42,705 bases of DNA from Methanolobus sp. (GTDB lineage: Archaea; Halobacteriota; Methanosarcinia; Methanosarcinales; Methanosarcinaceae): positions 1 through 42,705 of the forward strand of contig NZ_JADQBY010000009.1 of the NCBI RefSeq assembly GCF_016278385.1. The letters run 5' to 3'. Under the pieces are notes generated by a model. The model ran no database searches. It worked only from the letters and a program-made list of their open reading frames with translations, and was not told the origin of the DNA. Both the position numbers and the translations under genes were made by a program. This document shows, piece by piece, positions 28,795 to 36,253 of this stretch (its first letter is position 1; every line of letters begins with the position of its first letter).

Positions 28795-29876
28795 TCAGGA
28801 ACTCATAGGTATTGTGAATGTGAATGTACTTCCTTCTCCTACTTCACTTTGAACCCATATTTTTCCACCATGCATCTCAACATAATGTCTGGCAATTGAA
28901 AGCCCTAATCCAGTTCCACCGCATTCACGACTAACAGATGAATTGACTTGATTAAAAGATTCAAATATCGAGTGCTGCTGATTCACAGGGATGCCAATAC
29001 CATTATCAGACACAGAAAATTGGATGTTGTAATTGGCGATTTTTGAATCAAACCACACTTTGCCATTTGCAGGTGTGAATTTAATTGCATTGCTAAGAAG
29101 ATTGCACATTATTTGTTTGAGCTTTATTTTGTCGGCATATAGTTCCTGAGTTTCAAAATCTGATCTGCATTTAATATCTATAGATTTCGCTTTAATCATA
29201 GGTTCCATTAAAACTATAGTTTCATCAATTAGTTCGTTAACACTAATGGTTTCAGGTTCAAGTCCATCTTGCCGGATTCAATTTTAGAGAAATCGAGTAT
29301 ATCGTTGATTACCTCTAGTAAATGATTCCCACTTTTTTGTACATTTGAGATATATTCGATTTGTTTTTCATTTAGATCGCCATATTCTTTGTCAATTAAA
29401 ATTTGGGAAAAACCAATTACGGAGTTAAGAGGTGTCCGCAATTCATGACTCATATTTGCAATAAATTCAGATTTGACACGATTTGATTCTTCAGCAATAT
29501 TTTTGGCTTCAATAAGTGCCTTTTCAGCTTTTTTACGCTCAGTTATATTTCTGACAACAATTAGAGCAGCTGGAACTCCTTTGTAATTAATAGGGCGAAC
29601 ATTAAGTTCAATTGGTACTAATAAATCATCTTTACATTTGCACAGAGTTTCGATTATTCCATTTCCCATCTTTAATTTTTCAGCTACTTGTTCCCGTAAT
29701 TCTTCTCTTAATTCTAAAGGAATTATATCTGCTACATTCATTTGAAGCAATTCCTTTTTTGTATAACCTAGATCATCACAAGTAATTTGATTCATTTCTA
29801 AAAAACGACCATCTAAACTGTTTATAACAATTCCATCGTTTACAGAATTGAATATTATTTCAAAAATATCTTTCAT
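28795..29876 (-). pseudogene. PAS-sensor histidine kinase broken by a frameshift
   Basis: Two adjacent frames together make one kinase of about 360 aa. 29229-29876 encodes a PAS domain (IIFNSVNDGIVINSLDGRFLE) with PAC (VVRNITERKKAE) and the HisKA domain with the phospho-acceptor box MSHELRTPLNSVIGFSQIL. 28795-29208 encodes the ATPase domain with N box [11 protein letters not shown]1 DNGIGIP and G2 [10 protein letters not shown]. The coding continues in another frame through [15 protein letters not shown], so a one-base indel lies at about 29245-29280. All catalytic motifs are intact, so the lesion is recent or a sequencing error. No membrane helix: cytoplasmic sensor. No response regulator adjacent. 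Confidence 0.8.
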
Positions 29877-30467
29877 TTTTTTGCCCCATAAATGTTGATT
29901 ACTAAAATTACCAGGAACCTATTATCTTCTTTGAAGTTACATATATTATCCATCGTGTACAGGCTTTATTGTATATGTTAAATACAATATATAAATAATG
30001 CTAGCAAATGTACACAATTTTAAAAACAACATTTGCAAATGGTTTAAATGTTCTTTATTAATCTCAGTTTTTGATACTTCAAGAGCTACAAAATGGTTCA
30101 CAAAAGAAAATTAGTGTGGGATGTTCTTTTCAGAAAAAGTTGCCTGACTGAATGGTTTATTTTAATTTCCGGGGCACTCTTATTATATATCTCATAAAAT
30201 AAATATCTCAGTGCGTTCAAACACGATTTTAATACAAAATAAGCACCAATTGCCATAAATAAAGTAAATATGATAGTTTTATATACATTGTATACATATT
30301 ATGTTTTAGATTGATTAAAAACTCACGTAGGGTATGTTAATCAATATATTACGTCCGATAACAGCTTTATATAGTTAATAGCCATTTGAAAGATGGTAAA
30401 AACGTATATGGCTTATCGAAAGTCCTTAAAAATCATATTAAGGCATCTTCATGGGAGGTGAAATATA
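29877..30467. other. 590-bp region upstream of the lysine-rich gene
   Basis: A possible 34-codon frame at 30093-30197 (basic N-terminus RKLVWDVLFRKS then one hydrophobic helix WFILISGALLLYIS) lacks a good ribosome-binding site. The probable TATA element for the next gene, CTTTATATAGTTAA, lies at about 30363-30376. ATTTGCAAAT is a short palindrome near 30033. No other gene. Confidence 0.35.
30363..30376 (+). promoter_or_regulatory. TATA element of the 25-aa lysine-rich gene
   Basis: CTTTATATAGTTAA about 95 nt upstream of ATG 30468 implies a structured leader of about 70 nt ending in GGAGGTGA. Confidence 0.4.
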
Positions 30468-30545
30468 ATGGCACCAAAAGAGCAAAAGAAACCTGATCAG
30501 AAGGTAGCACCAAAAGCACCTGGTAAGGATCAGAAGAAGAAGTAA
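30468..30545 (+). CDS. 25-aa lysine-rich small protein
   Basis: Encodes a peptide of 25 residues made almost only of K, P, Q, A, D and G, with ten lysines (MAPKEQKKPDQKVAPKAPGK then DQKKK). The expression signals are unusually complete for so short a frame: a TATA element at about 30363, an excellent Shine-Dalgarno GGGAGGTGA (30454-30462) 5 nt from the ATG, and a hairpin/T-run terminator 27 nt after the stop. This strongly suggests a translated gene. Net charge and disorder suggest binding to nucleic acid or ribosome; that is inference. No family recognised. Confidence 0.65.
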   Translation: MAPKEQKKPDQKVAPKAPGKDQKKK

Positions 30546-30571
30546 TTTTATGTACTAGGTCTTATTTGTTA

Positions 30572-30596
30572 AGGAGTTCAAACCTCCTCTTTTTTT
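30572..30596 (+). terminator. Terminator of the lysine-rich gene
   Basis: AGGAG (30572-30576) pairs with CTCCT (30584-30588), followed by TTTTTTT (30590-30596). Confidence 0.55.
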
Positions 30597-30661
30597 GTGA
30601 TGCTAACCCGTTTTATTAGTGTCATCGTTTTGATCAGATTATTTTCAGGATACACAAATAC

Positions 30662-30916
30662 AAACTCGTTGTTGATCATGAGTATGCACAGGAGATCAGA
30701 TACTATTTCCGCCCACTTAATCCATATAGCTTTGATATTGATCTGTTGAAGGCTGAAAAAGAAGATATGTGGAATTATGTTATCTCTTCAAAACGTTATG
30801 CTCTTTACACTTATGTGAATGGATATATCTACTTTATGGGAGGAGAGCGGTCTTTTAAACGTCATGGACCTGAGCATTTAAAGAATCCATTTACAAAGGC
30901 TGTTGGTGATTGGTAG
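30662..30916 (+). pseudogene. Internal fragment of a family B DNA polymerase-like gene
   Basis: 84 codons (KLVVDHEYAQEIRYYFRPLN PYSF... ISSKRYALYTYVNGYIYF ... HGPEHLKNPFTKAVGDW) align with the region just downstream of the YMDTDS motif in the two larger polymerase-like genes of this window (PEHAQEIIGYFQPLNPYNLD ... GISSKRYAIYKF ... LHGLGHLTNPFSKDGGDW). It begins after the DTDS motif, so it has no active site, and ends at a TAG right after GDW. The closer relative is the copy at the right edge. A decayed element scrap. Confidence 0.7.
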
Positions 30917-31045
30917 GTAGAGATGGAAACCTAACTCTTGATGCTGTTAGATAATGAGTGTTTACGAATTAATACTCTCACAAAAAACATAAGGCAAGAA
31001 TAAGCCATTTTCATGTGTGATTTCTCATCTGTAAATTAAAACAAA
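30917..31045. other. Short AT-rich gap after the polymerase fragment
   Basis: 129 bp with no recognisable gene. Convergent with the YkgJ-like gene that follows on the minus strand. Confidence 0.3.
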
Positions 31046-31606
31046 TTAAACATGGATTTCCGGGTTTCCCTGAAATCTCCTGATTGAACCAAGATATTCT
31101 TTAAAAGGTAATAGCTGATCGATTTTAAGAACTAACATAGGAATAGACACTCCTTCTTTCAGTTTGATGGCAAAGGAACAATGCGATTGTTCAAAGGAAT
31201 CGATCGTTTTTGCTGGAACAGGTTGTTTCAACATATTGTTTGAATATTCGACATAGTCTTTGAATATGCTTGCCCCCAAATCACATGGAAACAGTAGCAA
31301 CACATCTGGCATGTCGCAGATGTTGAACGGAAACGTTCGGCAGATGTTCGGTCTCCTTTCATATACGCTGCACCTATTAAATTCCAGAAAGGAACATGGA
31401 GGACATATTTTGTAATGATGTTCTCTATCTTTATGGCAGGATACGATCTTATCGGCGTCATATTTTGATGCCTGCCTTAATATTTCCAGTTCATTTTCAT
31501 CCAGATTGATATCTGCAATTTTGCAGCAGATTGCAGGACAGGTAGATGGACATGTATAGTGTGAATGTATTTCCTGAACAGTTTCAAAAAAAGGCAAACT
31601 ACTCAA
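31046..31606 (-). CDS. YkgJ-like cysteine-cluster protein
   Basis: 186 aa; start TTG 31606 with AAGGAAAG directly upstream. N-terminal CPSTCPAICC (about 19-28) with C-PPCSFLEFNRCSVYERRPNICRTFPF (about 73-98) is the signature of the YkgJ/UPF0153 zinc- or iron-chelating family, in which about eight cysteines bind a metal cluster. Function in the family is unknown. No membrane segment. It sits alone among element remnants and points away from the Cas1 fragment at 31685. Confidence 0.75.
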   Translation of the reverse strand: MSSLPFFETVQEIHSHYTCPSTCPAICCKIADINLDENELEILRQASKYDADKIVSCHKDREHHYKICPPCSFLEFNRCSVYERRPNICRTFPFNICDMPDVLLLFPCDLGASIFKDYVEYSNNMLKQPVPAKTIDSFEQSHCSFAIKLKEGVSIPMLVLKIDQLLPFKEYLGSIRRFQGNPEIHV

Positions 31607-31684
31607 CTTTCCTTTTCAGTGCTTGATAATTAATAATCAATGGTTGTCTATACAAATATTTTTAAACTATCTTTTCAAACAACG

Positions 31685-31969
31685 GAAATGAACCCAAGTA
31701 AGAATAGCTTAGCCTATGATTTGCAAGAGCCTTTCAGATTCCTTGTTGATTTGGTTGTAATCAGCTTGATTGAGTCGGATAAAGTGGAGAATAAGGACTT
31801 CAGAATGGCAGATTCAGACGAAATCAGACCGAAGATATTGAGTATTTCTTATTCAGAATGGAAAAAGATGAAATTTTCGAATGTTATTCTCTACTACATG
31901 AAGAAGAACGCTATGAGCGATAAACCGTTTAGTTTGAATGAACATGTAAGGGAAAGGTTGGAGATGTGA
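31685..31969 (+). pseudogene. Cas1 remnant with core and C-terminal tail (copy 2)
   Basis: In one frame: the conserved Cas1 core MNPSKNSLAYDLQEPFRFLV and DLVVISLIES, joined through KDFRMADSDEIRPKILSISY to EWKKMKFSNVILYYMKKNA and the tail SDKPFSLNEHVRERLEM. Full Cas1 has roughly 60-80 more residues between these parts, so an internal deletion has occurred; the N-terminal half, including the Glu and His metal ligands, is missing. The terminal TGA replaces the Trp codon (TGG) seen in copy 1. The frame is open upstream to 31640 but that part is not Cas1. Cas1 is the integrase of CRISPR adaptation and of casposons; this copy cannot be active. Confidence 0.75.
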
Positions 31970-32240
31970 GAAGGGTGTAAAAAAGGATAATATGTTTTTG
32001 GTAAAAATAATAGAATGTAGCTGAAGAAACATAATTTAAGGTTCATTTTCAAGTTATTCAGCTATTAAAAACAATAAATAGTTTCTTTTTCTTACTTCGA
32101 TCAACAGAAATACGCTTTGATTGAAGTAAAACCTCAGCTTGTTTTTGAATGCCAAGAAATTTTGTTCTTCTTCCTGTTTTTAAGACGGAGAAAAAAAGCA
32201 TGCATTTTTATATATAGAATCATAGGAACAATAGATTTTC
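31970..32240. promoter_or_regulatory. Gap holding the DUF998 gene promoter
   Basis: No gene. TTTATATATA at 32207-32216 is a strong TATA element ending 25 nt before ATG 32241, so the DUF998 mRNA is probably nearly leaderless. Confidence 0.45.
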
Positions 32241-32864
32241 ATGAGCGAAATACAAAATCATAGTTTCAAGTACAGAAACATTGCAGGGGCACTGCTGTTT
32301 ATTGCAGGTGTTGTGATATTTCTGGGAATTACAAGCGCTGAAACATTTTATCCTGATTACAATACCGCACAGAATATGATAAGTGACCTTGGTGCTACCG
32401 AACCGCCTAACAGCATTATAACCCAGCCTTCTGCAACCATCTTTAATTCCACGATGATAGTTTGTGGTCTTTGTATAATCCTAGCTGCCTTTTGTATACA
32501 CCGATCATTCAGTGAAATCACAGTTACAGTACCTTTATTATTGTTCGGGTTTGGCGCACTTGGGGTCGGGATTTTCCCTGGAAATTATGGCGTAGTACAT
32601 GGATTATCTGCACTGCTGACATTTATTTTTGGCGGCGTGGCAGCAATTGTAAGTTTCAAGATTGTAGCATCACCATTCAGATACCTCTCAGTGATTCTCG
32701 GGTCCATAGCACTGCTGGATCTGCTGCTCTATTATATTCTCGGCCAGACAAGTCCTTTTGCTGTATTTGGGATAGGAGGACTTGAAAGATGGATAGCATA
32801 CCCTGTCGCATTATGGGTGACTGGATTTGGAGGCTATCTTATGGGAAATTCTGAGGAAGAATGA
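32241..32864 (+). CDS. DUF998 family membrane protein
   Basis: 207 aa with six predicted helices: AGALLFIAGVVIFLGITSA, STMIVCGLCIILAAFCI, VTVPLLLFGFGALGVGIFPG, VVHGLSALLTFIFGGVAAIVS, LSVILGSIALLDLLLYYILG and WIAYPVALWVTGFGGYLMG. The pattern YNTAQNMISDLGAT in the first loop and GIFPGN...HGLSALLTFIFGG are hallmarks of DUF998 proteins, whose function is unknown. Cas1 sequence begins 1 nt after its stop codon. The gene looks intact and is probably leaderless. Confidence 0.85.
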   Translation: MSEIQNHSFKYRNIAGALLFIAGVVIFLGITSAETFYPDYNTAQNMISDLGATEPPNSIITQPSATIFNSTMIVCGLCIILAAFCIHRSFSEITVTVPLLLFGFGALGVGIFPGNYGVVHGLSALLTFIFGGVAAIVSFKIVASPFRYLSVILGSIALLDLLLYYILGQTSPFAVFGIGGLERWIAYPVALWVTGFGGYLMGNSEEE

Positions 32865-32865
32865 T

Positions 32866-33095
32866 GATTTCTACTCTGATTGGAAGAAGATGGGATTCTC
32901 AAAAGGCACTCTGCATTACATGAAGAAGAATGCTGAAGCAGATAAGCCATTAATACGATTGGTCTTGATGCTCATGTAGGCTTTTTGCATGAGATTAATC
33001 CTAGTAAGAACAGCCTTGCTTACTATTTACAAGAACCTTTCAGGTTTATTGTGGATATTGTTGCCATCAATTTGATTGAGAAAAATCAATATACT
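32866..33095 (+). pseudogene. Scrambled Cas1 remnant (copy 3)
   Basis: Two Cas1 segments are present in reverse order. 32866-32950 encodes the C-terminal part DFYSDWKKMGFSKGTLHYMK KNAEADKP. From 32955 a different frame encodes the core TIGLDAHVGFLHEINPSKNS and LAYYLQEPFRFIVDIVAINLIEKN. In Cas1 the core precedes the C-terminal part. The HE of GFLHE is the conserved metal-binding His region. The junction near 32951 fits a deletion between two tandem copies or a rearrangement. Not functional. Confidence 0.75.
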
Positions 33096-33148
33096 ATAAT
33101 TTCATTCTATTATTCATCACAAAAGTTCTGTTGATCTGGGGGATTTAA

Positions 33149-33238
33149 ATAGAACGAGAAGAAATACTTGCAGATTATGAATCTGGTCCAGAAGCAGTAG
33201 TAGAACTTGTAACTCGATTACTTGGGATCATTGATTAA
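33149..33238 (+). pseudogene. Possible IS66-like N-terminal scrap
   Basis: 29 codons (IEREEILADYESGPEAVVEL VTRLLGIID) just after a stop resemble the N-terminus of archaeal IS66-type transposases, which begin with REEIL-IYE-GPEAVV-LV. There is no start codon and nothing continues. Tentative; family recalled from motif only. Confidence 0.35.
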
Positions 33239-33435
33239 TATTCACTTGGATGATAGGGCTATAAGTATTTAATAAGTAGCAGTTTTTTTATAACTATCAC
33301 ATAAAAAATGTGATCTGGGCCAAATCAAAACTATAGTATTAGCTTGGATTCTGGATTTCTTGGGGTCGGGTAGCAGTAACTTTAAAAGTTTTAAATAGTG
33401 CAATCCACTTTGTGACAAAACAGTGAGGTGAATAA
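33239..33435 (+). promoter_or_regulatory. Promoter region of the secreted protease gene
   Basis: TTTTAAATAG near 33388-33397 is the probable TATA element; GAGGTGA (33425-33431) is a good ribosome-binding site before ATG 33436. No gene in the gap. Confidence 0.4.
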
Positions 33436-34497
33436 ATGAACAAGAAATCAGTACTAAGTACTTTATTTGTCATTGCTACATTGCTGAATGTTGCAGTCAT
33501 GCCGGTATTTGGTTCGAGTGCAGACCATACATTGAACAATGAAAATGGTATTGTTTACACGGAAACACAGTTAAATGCGCTTTATGCGAAGTATAGTATC
33601 ACTGAAAATGATATTAAATTTGCAAAAGGTGAATTGCCTAACATGTTGAAAGGAACAATTCTTTGCAGAGAGAAAAGAGTCATTGTAACAGAAGATGGAA
33701 AACCGCTTGAGGGCATGAAAAAGGGCGTAGACTATGATATCATTATTAGTGAATCTAAAATGTTGAATATCATCGAAAAAGCAGAGGCCACATATATAAA
33801 TAAATGGGGTGTCGATCCTTCAAATCCAAAGATTGATATTGTAGATGGCATTGCCATTCCAACGGAAGAAGTAAAGAAACTTGTTAAAAGCAATCAGATT
33901 AAAGTTTCCGACTCTCCGGTGGAATCAGCAATCAATGATAAACTGGTTAGCATAACTAGCGTTTCTTCAAATCCAAAAGCTGTAAGTAATGTGATATATT
34001 TGCATGTATATCCTGCAAAGGATAGCGGTCATACTCCTGGTTCGTCTTCGAATTATTATTCATATACCATTGATGCAAGTGAAAGGTTTGAAAATTTTGG
34101 TATCGCTATAAATAGAGTGTGGCATTATAACTTCTGGGATGCAAGTGATGTCGCGTCCGCAGATAGTTCTTCTGATCTCCTTGCAGATTTAAAGGATGAT
34201 TCTTCATATGTCCGAGACAGCTCTAACGATATTGTTCTTGGCTGGGTTGACTACATGGATAACAACGGAAGAGCATATTTGAACGGAGCTTACAGCGTAT
34301 GCGCAACTTCAGCAGCTGGTGTCGATTGGCCACATGATAGTATCGTTCAACATGAGATATCCCACAATTTCGGCGCAAATGATCAGAATTCACTGTTTCA
34401 TCCTACTTGCATAATGAACTATGTATATGCATATACAGGCACTGATGTTTGGTGTACTTCATGTGCCAACACCGTACGTTATGGAATATTCCATTAA
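33436..34497 (+). CDS. Secreted metzincin-like zinc protease
   Basis: 353 aa with a signal peptide (KKSVLSTLFVIATLLNVAVMPVFGSSA). The catalytic sequence is VQHEISHNFGAND near residue 313: HExxHxxGxxD, in which the third zinc ligand would be Asp as in snapalysin-type metzincins rather than the usual His. CIMNYVY about 17 residues later supplies a Met-turn (IMN), the metzincin hallmark. Four C-terminal cysteines may form disulfides. The first half has no recognised domain and may be a propeptide. Substrate unknown. Good ribosome-binding site and own promoter; the next gene starts 49 nt downstream. Confidence 0.75.
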   Translation: MNKKSVLSTLFVIATLLNVAVMPVFGSSADHTLNNENGIVYTETQLNALYAKYSITENDIKFAKGELPNMLKGTILCREKRVIVTEDGKPLEGMKKGVDYDIIISESKMLNIIEKAEATYINKWGVDPSNPKIDIVDGIAIPTEEVKKLVKSNQIKVSDSPVESAINDKLVSITSVSSNPKAVSNVIYLHVYPAKDSGHTPGSSSNYYSYTIDASERFENFGIAINRVWHYNFWDASDVASADSSSDLLADLKDDSSYVRDSSNDIVLGWVDYMDNNGRAYLNGAYSVCATSAAGVDWPHDSIVQHEISHNFGANDQNSLFHPTCIMNYVYAYTGTDVWCTSCANTVRYGIFH

Positions 34498-34546
34498 GAC
34501 CAAATACGAGAATAGAGACTAATATGAGTTAGGAGAGAATAAAACA

Positions 34547-34963
34547 ATGCAAAGGTCAAGTTTGATTCTTGTTGTTGTAGCGGTGTTTGCATTAATAGTG
34601 ATGGGTCTGTTTGCCATGCCTTTTGTATTTATGGGCACTCCCTCTCCTCTTTTTTCTCTTGAGAACAAAGATATTAATGCGCACGACGTTACAATCGAAA
34701 TCATGGATTTTAATAATAATTCTATTTTCATTAATACATATGCACTAGAACCAGATACAAGAATATCTCAGGTAAAATCAAATGAATTAATCAGACAACT
34801 TTCTATTCCACCGGGAAACAGTAAGGAAACCATTGTCAAAGTCACGTTGGGCAATAATATCACAGAAAGTCGTTCATTCAATTTGCAATTTGGGACTACA
34901 GTTGAAATAAGATTATTCGAGAATTACGATTCACCAATCTCAATTGAAGTATCCTCTGCTTAA
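34547..34963 (+). CDS. Membrane-anchored or secreted small protein, unknown
   Basis: 138 aa; TAGGAGAG lies about 10 nt upstream of ATG 34547. One N-terminal hydrophobic segment (SLILVVVAVFALIVMGLFAMPFVF), either signal anchor or signal peptide, then a beta-rich extracellular part (HDVTIEIMDFNNNSIFINTYAL, ETIVKVTLGNNITESRSFNL) without cysteines. It follows the protease gene closely on the same strand and may be co-expressed as its partner. No family recognised. Confidence 0.65.
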   Translation: MQRSSLILVVVAVFALIVMGLFAMPFVFMGTPSPLFSLENKDINAHDVTIEIMDFNNNSIFINTYALEPDTRISQVKSNELIRQLSIPPGNSKETIVKVTLGNNITESRSFNLQFGTTVEIRLFENYDSPISIEVSSA

Positions 34964-35293
34964 CTAGATATTATTTTGGCTTTGAAGAATACCTAGTTAA
35001 ATCACTATCTATAACTCAAATTCAGCAAAAATAATCACCATCCTTGCCAACATATAATAGTTTTATTTTTTACTTTAGCAGAATAAGTCAACAGTTGCTA
35101 TTTTTTTAATTAAAGTTCTGTTACCCTCTTCAATCTCTATTTTATATAACCATGAATTTATCTTAAAATATAGTGCCATATGCACCGAACTTACGGCTGC
35201 TATAAGTATTTTTATTCCGGTAACTATGGTTTTGAGTATCCAGACGGTTGGGAAATTTCTATTGAGGAAGTATAGTTTGACATTTTGATTCAC
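34964..35293. other. 330-bp gap with a possible protein scrap
   Basis: On the plus strand 35180-35275 encodes YKYFYSGNYGFEYPDGWEIS IEEV, which looks like the start of a PsbP-like secreted domain (GFEYPDGWE is typical), but it ends at TAG without the rest. A frame on the opposite strand of this segment lacks support. Otherwise nothing seen. Confidence 0.3.
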
Positions 35294-35485
35294 CTATACT
35301 ACATTTACATAGTTTTTGATTATTTGAAGGGCATAGTCTGAATTTTTAGCTTCAGACCTGATTTTAGCAATCATTTCTTTAGCTTCATGTGGGAATCCTG
35401 CACATTTAAGGGCATTAAATGCATATCCCATTAATGAATAAATATTTCCTTCACTTTCTACAAGTTTACATTCTGGTTTTGTCAT
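35294..35485 (-). CDS. 63-aa hypothetical protein
   Basis: Starts at ATG 35485 with AAGGAGA 6-7 nt upstream, overlapping the stop of the broken gene before it (35498-35500), as in a tight operon. A mostly helical soluble sequence (NIYSLMGYAFNALKCAGFPHEAKEMIAKIRSEAKN) with two cysteines. Not recognised as a named family, but the ribosome-binding site and spacing make it a likely real gene. Confidence 0.6.
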   Translation of the reverse strand: MTKPECKLVESEGNIYSLMGYAFNALKCAGFPHEAKEMIAKIRSEAKNSDYALQIIKNYVNVV

Positions 35486-35497
35486 AATTATTTCTCC

Positions 35498-35871
35498 TTA
35501 TTCTTTAATTATTGTAGTCCATTCCTTTTCTAAATAAATAGCATCTAAAGCAACTGTTTTGAAAATTTCATCTTTACAATTAAGATATCCATTTACAATA
35601 CTCAATGGGATCCTAAATGTGCAATATTCAACTGTATAATCATATTCTGTAAAATTAAATGTTATACAACATTCATCATTTTCAAATTCAATTACTTTTC
35701 AATTAATATATCTTTTATTAATATATAAGTAATCATTATATATATATATTTCTTTTGAATTTTTCATGGCGCACTTCATGATAGGATATAGGTAACTCGG
35801 GAAAATGCCACCTTCGTAAATAGTAATATATTTTTTACATATTTTACCTTGAAAAGAATATGATACTATTA
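35498..35871 (-). pseudogene. Broken gene upstream of the 63-aa protein
   Basis: A continuous minus-strand frame from about 35871 reads SYSFQGKICKKYITIYEGGI, FPSYLYPIMKCAMKNSK, EIYIYNDYLYINKRYIN, then TGA at 35699-35701, then KVIEFENDECCITFNFTEYD and on to EWTTIIKE and TAA at 35498. There is no good start codon before MKCAMKN, and the 5' end abuts the MazG-like gene. It appears 5'-truncated at that junction and interrupted by a TGA where Trp (TGG) is plausible. Product unknown. Confidence 0.5.
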
Positions 35872-35888
35872 ATTTCTTTTAAGTAGGT

Positions 35889-36251
35889 ATGGATTCTGAA
35901 ACCACAATTCTTGGGCTTAAAAATCAGGTAAAACAATTCTGTGATGATAGAGAATGGGATGAGTTTCATAATGCAAAAGAGTTTTTTATAGGTATTATCA
36001 CAGAAGCTTCTGAGCTTTTAGAACAATTTCGGTTTAAGTCTGAATCTGAAATTGAAGAGATGCTCAAGGATTCTAACAAAAGAGAATCAATTGGCAATAA
36101 GCTAGCAGACGTTTTTATTTCTTTATTGAGATTTGCTCAGAGATACGATTTTGACTTATCAGATGAACTATCAACAAAAATTACAATCAATGAGATAAAT
36201 TATCCCATAAGTAAAGCTAAAGGTTCAAGCAAAAAATATACGGAGTTATAA
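35889..36251 (+). CDS. MazG-like nucleotide pyrophosphohydrolase
   Basis: 120 aa, the size of single-domain all-alpha NTP pyrophosphohydrolases (MazG/RS21-C6 type), which cleave NTP or dNTP to NMP plus pyrophosphate. The metal site is visible: IITEASELLEQFRF (ExxE around residue 41-44) and GNKLADVFISLLRFA (ExxD-type motif with the Asp in LADVF). ATG 35889 has AGG immediately before it, so the initiation site is weak. It ends 2 nt before the headless polymerase-like gene. In mobile elements such enzymes shape the nucleotide pool for the element's polymerase; that is inference here. Confidence 0.8.
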   Translation: MDSETTILGLKNQVKQFCDDREWDEFHNAKEFFIGIITEASELLEQFRFKSESEIEEMLKDSNKRESIGNKLADVFISLLRFAQRYDFDLSDELSTKITINEINYPISKAKGSSKKYTEL

Positions 36252-36253
36252 TT

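Noticed and set aside
28331-33240. CRISPR array accompanying the Cas1 fragments
   Set aside because: No series of direct repeats with regular spacers was seen in the gaps between fragments, and no other cas gene was recognised.
35075-35293. Minus-strand 72-aa frame
   Set aside because: No ribosome-binding site, unconvincing composition, and the opposite strand carries a more protein-like scrap (YGFEYPDGWE).
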